From Acidimicrobiia bacterium (GTDB lineage: Bacteria > Actinomycetota > Acidimicrobiia > IMCC26256 > JAGPDB01): 64,000 nt of DNA. The notes beneath the pieces are model-generated. The model had not been told where the DNA came from. It worked only from the letters and a program-made list of their open reading frames with translations, and did no database searches. Every line of letters starts with the position of its first letter. Position 1 is the first letter of the stretch. The DNA is taken from contig JAGPDB010000001.1 in NCBI GenBank assembly GCA_018057765.1, positions 124,001 to 188,000 on the forward strand. Direction: 5' to 3'. Position numbers and translations under genes: made by a program. Positions 1 to 8,541 of this stretch are shown piece by piece.

Positions 1-43
1 AATTACGGAACAAGTTTTACATGACTCTTTTGAAGACGATTAA
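1..43 (+). CDS. Possible 3' end of a gene entering from the left edge
   Basis: Frame 2 is open from the window edge to a TAA at 41-43 and encodes about 13 residues with a polar, acidic end (…DSFEDD). The downstream GH13 gene lies on the other strand and ends at 90, so this would be a convergent neighbour. The stretch is too short to identify, and an open frame of this length can occur by chance. Confidence 0.3.
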   Translation, partial: ITEQVLHDSFEDD

Positions 44-89
44 TTCATTCAACACTATAATCAGGATCAGCTACACAATTATAAAAAGC

Positions 90-1736
90 TTAAAACTTTA
101 AACTTTCAACTAATTTTCGCTCTATAAGTAGCCCTTCAAAAGGCATTAATTCTATTTTTTGAGAAATAGCGACTGACCGATCACGCTCATGTGTTGATAA
201 TATTAATGCACCATTTACTTCAGGTGAATCAATTTTTACTTTTTTATTAGAAAAGCTCAGTACAACTACACAATCATTATCATTTTCGTCAGCTTCTCTT
301 ACAAAAGAGAAAACTTTTGGATGAGTATCAAATGAATGATAACCTCCAGTTCTCAATGGCTCGAGTGTTTTTCTAGCAGCAATCATCTCACGGAAAAACG
401 TCAAACTTGACCCAGGCATATTATTTTGAATTTTTACATTAATCGTTTCGGCATCAGTTGACAAAGGAAGCCAAGGTTGACCTAGTGAAAATCCTGCGCC
501 TTCAGTATTATCCCACTGCATAGGTGTGCGGTAAGGATCTCGTCCATTTCCTTCACCAGGTACTCGTAACTCGAATGGGTCTTGTATAGCATTTAAAGGT
601 ATATTAACATCTTTCATTCCAATCTCATCACCGTAATACATTAAAGGTACTCCTGGAAGAGTCAATGTCATCATTGAGATTATTCTTGCACCGGCATAAC
701 CATACCGTGTTGCGATTCTAGATTGATCGTGATTTCCTGTTGAATAAATTGGAACATAACCTGGCTTTAAAGACCTTTGATAGTGATCAACAAATTTTCT
801 AATTTTTTTAGCTTTAAATTCCATATATATCATTGCAAAATTTAATGGTGCACAAACGACTGGGTTTATTTTCTCATAAAATTTCATATAAGGTCCTGGT
901 TTTTTGATTTTCTCAGGATAAGCTTCTGTAACCATGAACTTGTCAGAATACGTCGCAAGTATTTCTGACATACCATTTAAGTAGTTATATAAATTAGGAC
1001 CATCTTGACAACGAGCATTTGTCAAACTTGAATGAGGACCATCAATGTCAGGATTATATTTCGGATTCGGTAATTCGTCACGAAGTTCAGGATCTTTTGA
1101 AATTGCTGCAACCCAATCAGCTCTAAAACCATCGACACCCATGTCGAGCCAAAATCGCATTACATTATGCATTGCTTCTCTAACATTGGGGTTATCCCAA
1201 TTTAAATCTGGTTGTTTTTCAAGAAAACTATGTAGATAATATTGTTGCGATGATTCATCATAAGCCCAAGCTGATCCACCGAAATGACTAAGCCAATTAT
1301 TTGGTGGAGATCCATCTGGTTTAGGGTCTCTCCAAGTGTACCAATCTCTATATGGATTAGTTTTCGAACTTCGAGATTCTTTAAACCAAATATGCTCATC
1401 CGACGAATGGTTTGGCACAAGATCTATTAAAACTCGTATGCCTCTTTGGTGTGCTTGCTCAAGTAGATTTTTGAAATCAGCTAAATCTCCAAATATTGGA
1501 TCGATATCACAATAATCTGATACATCGTAACCAAAATCGGCCATGGGTGAAGGGTAAAAAGGTGAGATCCAAATCGAAGTTACACCTAGTGAATCTTTTT
1601 TTCCATTTAAATAATCAAGTTTGTTAATGATACCTTTGAGGTCGCCAATACCATCACCATTTGAATCGGCAAAACTTCGGGGATAAATTTGATATAAAAC
1701 TGAGTTTTGGAACCAATGCTCAGGAATATTTGCCAC
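90..1736 (-). CDS. GH13 alpha-glucosidase / oligo-1,6-glucosidase
   Basis: This is a glycoside hydrolase of family 13 that probably releases glucose from short alpha-glucosides in the cytoplasm. The 548-residue length is normal for the oligo-1,6-glucosidase/trehalulase group. The conserved regions are visible in order: DLVPNH at 105-110, GVDGFRAD with the nucleophile Asp207, the acid/base Glu271 in VTEAYPE, and NHD with Asp337 as transition-state stabiliser. No signal peptide is present. The start is GTG, with a TATGAT-like -10 box and an AGG a short distance upstream. It is followed on the same strand by a GT4 glycosyltransferase gene, which hints at glucan or storage-sugar metabolism. The exact linkage specificity cannot be read from the sequence. 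Confidence 0.9.
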   Translation of the reverse strand: MANIPEHWFQNSVLYQIYPRSFADSNGDGIGDLKGIINKLDYLNGKKDSLGVTSIWISPFYPSPMADFGYDVSDYCDIDPIFGDLADFKNLLEQAHQRGIRVLIDLVPNHSSDEHIWFKESRSSKTNPYRDWYTWRDPKPDGSPPNNWLSHFGGSAWAYDESSQQYYLHSFLEKQPDLNWDNPNVREAMHNVMRFWLDMGVDGFRADWVAAISKDPELRDELPNPKYNPDIDGPHSSLTNARCQDGPNLYNYLNGMSEILATYSDKFMVTEAYPEKIKKPGPYMKFYEKINPVVCAPLNFAMIYMEFKAKKIRKFVDHYQRSLKPGYVPIYSTGNHDQSRIATRYGYAGARIISMMTLTLPGVPLMYYGDEIGMKDVNIPLNAIQDPFELRVPGEGNGRDPYRTPMQWDNTEGAGFSLGQPWLPLSTDAETINVKIQNNMPGSSLTFFREMIAARKTLEPLRTGGYHSFDTHPKVFSFVREADENDNDCVVVLSFSNKKVKIDSPEVNGALILSTHERDRSVAISQKIELMPFEGLLIERKLVESLKF

Positions 1737-1803
1737 TTTTTAAGCCTATCATAATATATCAATTGATGAAGCAGACGTTATAAATTATATAAGTTTAAAA
1801 ATA

Positions 1804-2811
1804 TTATTGATCCAAAATTTTCAAAAGGTTTTTTGCTGATTGGTTTCTTGTAAAGAATTGACTTCGAGCCGCTTGCTGTTCTGCAGTTATTTGATTACCT
1901 TGCGCTACTCTATGGATTGTCTCCGCCAAATCTCTTGAATTTCCAGGTTCAAAAAGCGTTAATCCGCCACAATCAGTCTCAGGAAGACCACCGTCATTAC
2001 TTGCTATGACTTCACATCCAGCATGTTGTGCTTCTACAGAAAGCATTCCAAAGCCCTCATGCCAAAAGAAACTATTTGATGGCATTACAAGAATACGATT
2101 TTCAGCTAATAATTCGGCCATTTCTCTTGGATTGTGTTTTGCATTTATTAGATTTATTTTTGAATCGTTTTTCAAGCTTTCTTCAATTTTTTTACCGTCA
2201 AAAGTCTGATTTCCTGCAGTAGTAGCACTAAATATATATCCAGATTCCAATACATCATGATGCATGGATTCTAGATACAGGTATATACCTTTTTCAATTA
2301 CTAATCTACCTGCAAAAAGCACAGTTGTTATATCAGTCTCAGTTGTTGTTCTAGTTGCTTTAGCAAAATGTGGATCTGCAAAGGGATAAGCTACATGTAT
2401 TGAATCTTTTGGTAATCCAAGATAGTTTGACCAAAGATTTTGCATATATTTACTTGCAACAATTGCCGTTTTGTTTTCCATTGCTGCCTTGTATTCAGCA
2501 CGCAAGTGAATTGGTAATCGAGGTGGACAATGAAATATGCAGAAGGATCTATTTTTAGTTTCAATTGGAAATGGTACATTAACGAATATGATCGTATCGT
2601 CTAATTTTTCAAGATCATTTATAGTTGGAACATTCCAAAAGCTGATGTCAGTAAATTGTGAGCTGCTATTTTCTAAATGTTGCCCGACTGTTATTACCCG
2701 AGCGTCAATACCCATAATCGTAAGTTCTCGAATTTGGCCAGCAGTAAAATTCTCAGTACCACCACGACCCGAATACATGGGATTTTGATCCGTCCATATG
2801 AATGAAATCAT
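1804..2811 (-). CDS. GT4-family glycosyltransferase
   Basis: This is a GT-B fold glycosyltransferase of the GT4 type, about 335 residues from the chosen start. It shows an N-terminal Gly-rich acceptor-domain loop (YSGRGGTENF), the segment VLFAGRLVIEKG that opens the nucleotide-sugar domain, and a C-terminal HEGFGMLSVEAQHAGCEVIAS region containing the E-x7-E type motif. I chose the ATG at 2811 because the protein there opens directly with the first beta strand (MISFIWTDQ); the frame stays open upstream to 2877 but adds an atypical Cys/Lys-rich leader. It probably transfers a sugar from a nucleotide donor to a cell-envelope or storage glycan. The acceptor is unknown. Confidence 0.8.
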   Translation of the reverse strand: MISFIWTDQNPMYSGRGGTENFTAGQIRELTIMGIDARVITVGQHLENSSSQFTDISFWNVPTINDLEKLDDTIIFVNVPFPIETKNRSFCIFHCPPRLPIHLRAEYKAAMENKTAIVASKYMQNLWSNYLGLPKDSIHVAYPFADPHFAKATRTTTETDITTVLFAGRLVIEKGIYLYLESMHHDVLESGYIFSATTAGNQTFDGKKIEESLKNDSKINLINAKHNPREMAELLAENRILVMPSNSFFWHEGFGMLSVEAQHAGCEVIASNDGGLPETDCGGLTLFEPGNSRDLAETIHRVAQGNQITAEQQAARSQFFTRNQSAKNLLKILDQ

Positions 2812-3238
2812 TGCTTCACAGTACTTTCTTAGCTTGTTAGCTTGACTAATTATCATATCACATTTGCATAAATCCATGATTTTGTCATAAATTTTATCAA
2901 AATAATGGACAAATAAGATAAAAATACTGGCCTTAAAGCCGTTGTCGGTAAATTGTAAATTGCTTTAATTAACAATTAACAGAACTTCAAAAGAAAATCA
3001 AGCATAATAGAATTGAATGTCTAGCAGAAGAAGTCGAGAATAAGTCGTTAGAGGAAAGATTTAAGGCTTAGTAGATTTAGGATCGTTTATTAATCTATCC
3101 TTGAAATTTATAATATTCTTCAAAGAGTTAATAGTGGTTCAACTCTTGACTAACTTGAATTACGAAAATGCATGACAATAAAGTTCGTTTGATATTTTTT
3201 ATTCGAAATATTACTCTACATAAAATATATAACAAGGT
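2812..3238. other. Non-coding stretch between two minus-strand genes
   Basis: About 430 bases carry no convincing intact gene. The part next to 2811 should hold the promoter of the glycosyltransferase. The middle has a short open frame without a start codon, listed separately as a possible gene remnant. I see no RNA gene and no strong hairpin. Confidence 0.5.
2973..3071 (+). pseudogene. Possible gene remnant, charged coil-like fragment
   Basis: A 32-codon open stretch between stop codons, with no plausible start, translates into a charged, helix-like peptide (QLTELQKK…CLAEEVENKSLEERF). The composition resembles real protein more than random AT-rich sequence does. It could be the tail of a decayed gene. 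Too short to identify, and chance is a real possibility. Confidence 0.2.
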
Positions 3239-3901
3239 TCAGCACAATAATGCTAACTTTACAGCTCTCTTTACCCCTAAAACAGGACTGGCTAATACGG
3301 GAATATCAAGATCCGCACATAAATCAGCAGCTTTGGCCATTGTCCCTTGAGCAAGCAAAATGACATCTACTTCACTTGCAATTTCTCTGATTGTTTTAAC
3401 AACTTCATCTAGATATCCCACATTGTCTCCAGCTTGTTTCTTTTCCCAAGCTGTCTCTGCAACGAATTCTTTAAGATCAATTGATTTATTCATGTCATTT
3501 GCCACTTGTAATAACAATTCTCGTGTTGGTACTAACGTGCTCGAAGCTGCTGCCACTATTCCGATTCGCTTTCCAATCTGAACTGCAAATTCCGCCATCG
3601 GACGATCGATACGAATAGCTTTTATATTCAATTCTTTTCCTATTTCTTCCGCTAACCCACCATAGGTTGAACAGCTACATAAAATAACAGAATCTGCATT
3701 ATCAATTTTACTAAACGCAGAGCGAACTTCTTCTCTCAATTCATCTGTAATCCCAGCTATTGCACGATCTAACAAATCAGGAATAATTAAATTTTCTGAT
3801 TTCACGTTCTTTGGCAGTAGTTCCAGTAGCAAGTTATCTAGCGTTTCAACCATATATGGGGATGGATGGAATACAACAATACTTTTTAATATAGAAGACA
3901 T
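3239..3901 (-). CDS. Asp/Glu racemase superfamily protein
   Basis: This 220-residue cytosolic protein has the fold pattern of the aspartate/glutamate/hydantoin racemase and arylmalonate decarboxylase superfamily. The first catalytic-cysteine region is present as ILCSCSTYGG near residue 75. In the second half, where active racemases carry LxCT, this protein reads LLAQGTMA, so the second cysteine is replaced by glutamine. One-cysteine members of the superfamily include decarboxylases and isomerases, so racemase activity should not be assumed. The gene stands alone, just left of the orphan tRNA fragment that marks the edge of the neighbouring island. Confidence 0.75.
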   Translation of the reverse strand: MSSILKSIVVFHPSPYMVETLDNLLLELLPKNVKSENLIIPDLLDRAIAGITDELREEVRSAFSKIDNADSVILCSCSTYGGLAEEIGKELNIKAIRIDRPMAEFAVQIGKRIGIVAAASSTLVPTRELLLQVANDMNKSIDLKEFVAETAWEKKQAGDNVGYLDEVVKTIREIASEVDVILLAQGTMAKAADLCADLDIPVLASPVLGVKRAVKLALLC

Positions 3902-3994
3902 ATCATAATCCTACTATTTGTTCTACTCTATTTTTTACACTTAAATTTCAACACAATTCCTACCTTCAATGCGGTTGAAACCTATCAAATAATG

Positions 3995-4016
3995 GTGTCG
4001 AAGGGGGGACTTGAAC
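3995..4016 (-). repeat. Orphan tRNA-Leu 3' fragment, distal attachment-site copy
   Basis: These 22 bases are identical to 15191-15212, the T-arm and acceptor 3' part of tRNA-Leu. No anticodon or D arm precedes them, so this is not a gene. On the minus strand the fragment is followed by CCA (3993-3995), unlike the intact copy, which fits this being the displaced original 3' end. Confidence 0.8.
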
Positions 4017-4153
4017 TATTACTAACTTGATTTTAGACAGTTTGATCTAAACCGATTTGATCCTATTTAGTAATAATTATCTTAGACTTTGTGTTATTTA
4101 GTAGCAAACAGTTTAGTCCTGTTATTTATATTCCGGTAGAAAAAGGGTAGATA

Positions 4154-5269
4154 TTATTTGAATGTAGTGATGTCCGGATAACCACGTTCCCAATTAAGTT
4201 TGTAAACAGAATCCTGTATTTCGAATTCTGAAATAAATCTCTGAATTAGCCCGTCATTTTCATCTTTGTAACACGGTCCGAGAATAAGACCTTCAAATGA
4301 AAGGTTATCTAGTGGTACATCTATATTTTCACTTGTTTCGTCATTCAATAAATATCGAAATTCAACTTCATCTTTCCAATCATCGTGTTTTTTGAAGAAG
4401 GATTCGCCAAACGAATTCATCAAAGCGTCAGTACTAACTTCCTTTTTCGAAAAACTGTAATTAAGCGTACCTAAATTCAATGTTTGATTTCTTGGGTAGT
4501 ACGTGATTGGTTTTGGAATAAGTTCAATATTTGGGGAGCAAAACGTTTCAAACATTGAAGTCAAAGTTGATTTTTTAAAAACCAAACATGCACCTTGGCA
4601 TGCATTTGCATACTGTCCCCACATCCTTGGCCGGGTAAAACCTCTGTGAGACCGAATGTCCTCGGCGTATGTTCGAGCTGATTCGATTATAAACTCGTTT
4701 CGGCATGATTCAGGTATTCGATCACGAACAAACGAAGCGAACTTTAGATTCCTTCTAAATTCATTTATTCGAGAATCAAGATCGGTTCGAATATTATTTG
4801 GAGATTCGAGGATCTCTTTTTCGTCTACTTCAGAACTTTTATTTATGATCCTTAAATCATAATTAGCAACCATCATTGATTCTTGTGGGTCATTTTTTTT
4901 CCAGAATGGAGTTATTCGCCAAGTTTTTTCTTCAAGTATTCCTCTGATTCCACCAATATCTAAATAATTATAAAGGTACTCATCAGGAAAAGGTACATTA
5001 AAAATACCAACGATTTTCGCATAATCTAACTCACGATCTCGCTTGCCCAAATTTATATCTGCATTATCTAGTATTGAATGCGCGGCTAACAATTTAGATC
5101 GCTTTTGTTCGAGCGGGACTGAAGTTAGGTTTCCTGAATCATCTTCTGATTCTAATAACGCAACACGCTCTAAATAATTTTGAAGTAGTTTTACTCCATG
5201 AGAATTTGGTAAAGATTTCTCTTCCTCAAAACGCAGATGATACTGAGTCATATAACTTCTTAATATCAA
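4154..5269 (-). CDS. DUF2971 family protein
   Basis: A 371-residue soluble protein whose recognisable part is the DUF2971 signature MWGQYANACQGACLVF at about 216-231, close to the family pattern MWxHYAxxHxGxCxxF. The flanking segments carry Asp/Glu-rich beta-like regions and an RYLLNDETSE block that also fits the family. The biochemical function of DUF2971 is not established. The gene follows the HNH nuclease gene by 30 bp on the same strand, so the two are probably co-transcribed. Its place at the far end of an integrative element is typical of accessory or defence cargo. An internal ATG at 5251 is an alternative start; neither has a strong ribosome binding site. Confidence 0.65.
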   Translation of the reverse strand: MILRSYMTQYHLRFEEEKSLPNSHGVKLLQNYLERVALLESEDDSGNLTSVPLEQKRSKLLAAHSILDNADINLGKRDRELDYAKIVGIFNVPFPDEYLYNYLDIGGIRGILEEKTWRITPFWKKNDPQESMMVANYDLRIINKSSEVDEKEILESPNNIRTDLDSRINEFRRNLKFASFVRDRIPESCRNEFIIESARTYAEDIRSHRGFTRPRMWGQYANACQGACLVFKKSTLTSMFETFCSPNIELIPKPITYYPRNQTLNLGTLNYSFSKKEVSTDALMNSFGESFFKKHDDWKDEVEFRYLLNDETSENIDVPLDNLSFEGLILGPCYKDENDGLIQRFISEFEIQDSVYKLNWERGYPDITTFK

Positions 5270-5299
5270 TCATATTTGGAGAGTTCTTAATCGGTGACA

Positions 5300-7042
5300 T
5301 TAGTCGACCTCATCATCATAAATCATCTCAGATGCTGCAAGTATTTGAGATGTCAGTTCACTAATCTTGTCTTCATATTTATCCGATGACGGTCTAGTCT
5401 GTGGCTCAATATCAGGATATTTTTCGTGAGCAATTTCGATAACTTTCTCAATTGGATACCAATTAGGAATCTCCATACGCGTTCTATATTCTTGTCTGAA
5501 AATATCTTCACCACCGTAGGTTGTGCTTCGAGATTCGACCCAAGGAGCTAAATTGCGCAGTAACATTGGGTAAAGTTCTTCATTTTCAGCAAGTACGCTA
5601 TCAAGTAATTGTTTAGTTTTTTCCGGCGAAGTTGCTTTTTGATAAATCTGAATCAAGTTATCGATTTGAAATCCGTTTTCATCCCACCACTCCATTGTCT
5701 TCCAGTTGCCAGAAGTGGCAACTTCCTGATATTGGGTACGCAATTGATCAACAAGATTCAATCGTTCGTTTTCTTCCATAAATCGGCATACTCTCAATAT
5801 GAATGTTGCCTCAACAACTTCTGGTTTAGTACCTTGTATCTCATCAGCTAACGCTAAAATTTCCTCATCAGTTGCATTCCTAGTCACATACGAAGCAATT
5901 CCTAATGTAGCTGAGAAATCATTACCGAGATAGCTTACGACCTTAGGCAAGTAAACCAATTCTTTGGCGTCTTCAATAAGTTCGAGAATTGTTGCACGAT
6001 GGTATGGAAGTTTTTCACCGCGGACATATCTTCTAGCTTTATCTAATCTCTCATTTCGTTTCTGCCACCATTCTCTCAACTGTTTATCTTCTTCTGAAGG
6101 TTCAGGAGGAGGTTCAGGCAGTTCAGGTTCTAATAAACCTGTAGCATCCTCAAACAACCAACCACGTTCGAGAAGGTTATAACTTCTTTGAATATTTTCA
6201 ATAGCTATTTCAAATTCATCAGGATCAAAAAATGGCGGCTTTTTTGGCCGATCATTGATTGCTGTCATGAGAGCACGTATACAATTTTCAAGCAGTTCAC
6301 ATATTTGTCGTAGGTCTTGGCGGACAATCTTCAGTGCTGCAATATCAGCCAGTAAATCTGTGACAAGTCCTTCAAGATCCCTTTTAACTTCATCCAGTTG
6401 AGTCGCAGTTAGTCTTCGATGAGCTTCTGCATCATTGTAAGAAGGCTCAGCGTAATAACGCTTTCCAGTGTCAGGATCATAACTTGAAAAACCATAATTG
6501 GCTTTGGCTACCATAGCTTCCCACTCGACAATTAACCCTTTGAGATTATTTAATCTTGAGATCGATGATTCAACTAATTTAACCACGTTACGAGTCACAC
6601 TTAGTAAAGTTTGTTCTGTTGTTTCAGTTGAATAAGGAAAAGAAACTTCAAGGACTTCTTTTACTTCTTGATCGGTCAGTTCCCAATGTAAATGTGCATC
6701 TACATAATTCTTCAACTGGTTTTCTTTCCATTGTCTTAGCAGCTCAGCAGGATACTTTTTTTCTAATGCTTTGTTATCGATTTCAGAATGATGTTCGTCA
6801 CAAAGAAGTATGAGGTTGTCAAACCCTCTATTTTCTTCTGGGGGCATTTCGATCCAACGAGGACCACCTTGGCTTTTTGCATGAATATGTGCAACGACAC
6901 TATTGCGGATGCGGACATCGTCTACAACTTTAATTAATGGCTTATCGCATCCCGGGAATGCACATTTGTAGGCTTGACCATACAGAAGACTAATCGTTGA
7001 TTCTTTTGGCCGATCATTAGACTGGTTATTACTGGTTGACAC
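5300..7042 (-). CDS. HNH endonuclease domain protein with long helical C-terminal region
   Basis: This 580-residue protein begins with an HNH nuclease module at about residues 20-95: Cys27 and Cys32 (C-x4-C), AHIHA with His52/His54, Asn76 in DNLILLC, then Cys81 and HH at 84-85. The order Cys pair, His, Asn, Cys-x2-His fits a zinc-stabilised HNH fold. The remaining 480 residues are mostly charged helices with a Pro/Glu-rich segment (ELPEPPPEP) near 310, and resemble a sensor or scaffold more than a known catalytic domain. Translation starts at GTG, six bases after a TATAAT box, so the mRNA is probably leaderless. It likely forms an operon with the DUF2971 gene. A DNA-targeting role in defence is inference. 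Confidence 0.7.
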   Translation of the reverse strand: MSTSNNQSNDRPKESTISLLYGQAYKCAFPGCDKPLIKVVDDVRIRNSVVAHIHAKSQGGPRWIEMPPEENRGFDNLILLCDEHHSEIDNKALEKKYPAELLRQWKENQLKNYVDAHLHWELTDQEVKEVLEVSFPYSTETTEQTLLSVTRNVVKLVESSISRLNNLKGLIVEWEAMVAKANYGFSSYDPDTGKRYYAEPSYNDAEAHRRLTATQLDEVKRDLEGLVTDLLADIAALKIVRQDLRQICELLENCIRALMTAINDRPKKPPFFDPDEFEIAIENIQRSYNLLERGWLFEDATGLLEPELPEPPPEPSEEDKQLREWWQKRNERLDKARRYVRGEKLPYHRATILELIEDAKELVYLPKVVSYLGNDFSATLGIASYVTRNATDEEILALADEIQGTKPEVVEATFILRVCRFMEENERLNLVDQLRTQYQEVATSGNWKTMEWWDENGFQIDNLIQIYQKATSPEKTKQLLDSVLAENEELYPMLLRNLAPWVESRSTTYGGEDIFRQEYRTRMEIPNWYPIEKVIEIAHEKYPDIEPQTRPSSDKYEDKISELTSQILAASEMIYDDEVD

Positions 7043-7048
7043 GTGTTA

Positions 7049-7054
7049 ATTATA
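7049..7054 (-). promoter_or_regulatory. TATAAT -10 box for leaderless HNH gene
   Basis: On the minus strand a perfect TATAAT is followed by six bases and the GTG start at 7042, placing the expected transcription start on the start codon. The -35 region is weak. Confidence 0.5.
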
Positions 7055-7113
7055 CCTCAAACTAGACCACTTTTACCCTGTGACCATCCTTCAATTCTGA
7101 CTGTTCTTATTAT

Positions 7114-7653
7114 TTAATCTGTATATTTTGAAGCAGCTAGCATTAGATCAGCTATTGACAGATACTTCCCTTCATTTTCATCTGTACTCGTCTGATTAGG
7201 TTTAGCAGAGTCAGGATCAATAAATTGAAACCATAACCGAACACGAGCCGGATCACCGTAATCCATTATTCCTTCATAGAGTGCGAATACTACATCCTTC
7301 GTCAGAGTTTTGGCCCATGTTCTCCAATCAAGGTGTGCATATTCTGAAGGAATTGGTTGATTGTTCCATTCAGTTAACGTACTTTGATGTAATCCGAAGC
7401 GTTTAGCAAAATCACTTTGAGTTTTAATTCCAATGAGTTGCTCTACCTCGCACTGATCTATTGTCATCTCTTCAGCGATTCGCTCGCAATTTATCGCATT
7501 AATTGGAAGTGCTTTCCAGACCATATACAGTCTGTACTCGTTCGGTTTATACGGCGAAAATTCGGATTGTTTCGGATTTACTTCATCTGATTCTTGGTTC
7601 GAACTCAAAACGGCCTCCCCCCACAAATCCATAATCATCCTGAATGCATACAA
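7114..7653 (-). CDS. Helix-turn-helix protein of the element's replication module
   Basis: The protein is up to 179 residues. Its centre has a clear helix-turn-helix (TQSDFAKRFGLHQSTLTEWN), of the kind found in phage- and insertion-element-derived DNA-binding proteins. It overlaps the 3' end of the Rep gene in another frame by up to 71 bp; the internal ATGs at 7638 and 7632 would shorten the overlap. The overlap suggests translational coupling with Rep. It may regulate replication or excision of the element, or bind its origin. No catalytic motif is visible. Confidence 0.6.
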   Translation of the reverse strand: MYAFRMIMDLWGEAVLSSNQESDEVNPKQSEFSPYKPNEYRLYMVWKALPINAINCERIAEEMTIDQCEVEQLIGIKTQSDFAKRFGLHQSTLTEWNNQPIPSEYAHLDWRTWAKTLTKDVVFALYEGIMDYGDPARVRLWFQFIDPDSAKPNQTSTDENEGKYLSIADLMLAASKYTD

Positions 7654-8248
7654 TGTTGTTTAAACCTAAGTCACATTTAAGTATCGAAACTGGATCTTGA
7701 TTATCAACTTCCATAATTTGTCGTATTGGTTTAAAACCTATACCAGTCGTGAAGCCTCTCTTACCTTGCATTAAATTATCAGAGAATGTTTTAGTTAGAT
7801 ATTTAGAAATAAACTCAGAACTTGTTCTTGGAAAGCGATGTATATCGACAAAACCTTTGTTCCAGGTACTTGCAATTTGATAATAAGGAGCTAGCGGTAA
7901 TACTGCATGTATATGGAGTCGCTCGTCGTCAGGTATGCCTTCTAGAACTTTTACGTATGGAAAGGAATCTATGAAGACATGTTTTCGGAGTTTGCGAATC
8001 CAGTAGTTTGACATTTTTATACCTTCCTCAAAACTCACATCTACTTCGAATGTGTTCGTAACCAATAGTGGCATCCAATTAGCTTTAATATATCGTCGAA
8101 TTGTAGTAGTTGCTCGTGATCTTTTTTCTTTTGCCAGATCAGATTCGTAACTGCGTGGTGTAATTCGTTCACGTATTGGTCTCCTAATCGCTGTAATCGC
8201 CTCTCCGGCTTGCGGATAAATAATCAAAGCATGTTCTTTATAGTTCAT
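7583..8248 (-). CDS. HUH-type replication initiator (Rep) protein
   Basis: The 221-residue protein shows the metal-binding HUH motif as RLHIHAVLP (His112, His114) and, about 36 residues later, a candidate catalytic tyrosine in SKYLTK (Tyr150) with a Lys three residues on. An upstream W-x2-GFVDIH segment also matches rolling-circle Rep proteins. Such enzymes nick one strand at the origin and form a 5'-phosphotyrosine link. In actinomycete integrative elements the Rep gene sits beside xis and int, as here. At 221 residues it is shorter than many RepSA-type proteins and may be a minimal form or lack a helicase part. Confidence 0.6.
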   Translation of the reverse strand: MNYKEHALIIYPQAGEAITAIRRPIRERITPRSYESDLAKEKRSRATTTIRRYIKANWMPLLVTNTFEVDVSFEEGIKMSNYWIRKLRKHVFIDSFPYVKVLEGIPDDERLHIHAVLPLAPYYQIASTWNKGFVDIHRFPRTSSEFISKYLTKTFSDNLMQGKRGFTTGIGFKPIRQIMEVDNQDPVSILKCDLGLNNIVCIQDDYGFVGGGRFEFEPRIR

Positions 8249-8286
8249 AACAAATGTCTACGAGTTATGCCATGTAATCAAGATTC

Positions 8287-8469
8287 TTAAACTTGATCGG
8301 TTGTACCCGAAAGAAGAGCGTTCAATGCTATTGCCGGAACAACTATTCTTCGACCCAATTTGAGGTGAGGTATTGAATTGGTCTTAATACCTTCATAGGC
8401 AGTATTTCGACTAACGCCGAGTATTACGGCAACCTCGTCGACTGTGTATACCTGTTTATCATTTAACAT
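8287..8469 (-). CDS. Excisionase-like MerR-type helix-turn-helix protein
   Basis: This 60-residue protein matches the small excisionase/AlpA family of winged helix-turn-helix proteins: YTVDEVAVILGVSRNTAYE is the DNA-recognition part, followed by IPHLKLGRRIVVP as the wing. Such proteins bend attachment-site DNA and steer the integrase towards excision. The start has a good ribosome binding site (AAGGA). It precedes the Rep gene on the same strand and is divergent from the zinc-finger and integrase genes. Confidence 0.8.
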   Translation of the reverse strand: MLNDKQVYTVDEVAVILGVSRNTAYEGIKTNSIPHLKLGRRIVVPAIALNALLSGTTDQV

Positions 8470-8486
8470 AATTATTCCTTCCGCGT

Positions 8487-8510
8487 TATAGCTTGCTATG
8501 AGTTAGCATA
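8487..8510. promoter_or_regulatory. Divergent promoter/operator region with repeated GCTAT/ATAGC arms
   Basis: The 72-bp gap between xis (minus) and the zinc-finger gene (plus) contains ATAGC-TT-GCTAT followed by TGAGT-TAGC, giving overlapping inverted arms. This is where two divergent promoters must lie, so an operator for the element's own regulator is plausible. The sequence evidence is modest. Confidence 0.3.
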
Positions 8511-8541
8511 TCATCTAGGCTCATTAGATAGGAGGTAGTTT

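Noticed and set aside
3993-4016. A second tRNA-Leu gene at the left island end
   Set aside because: Only the T-arm and acceptor 3' part is present; no anticodon arm, so it is an attachment-site remnant.
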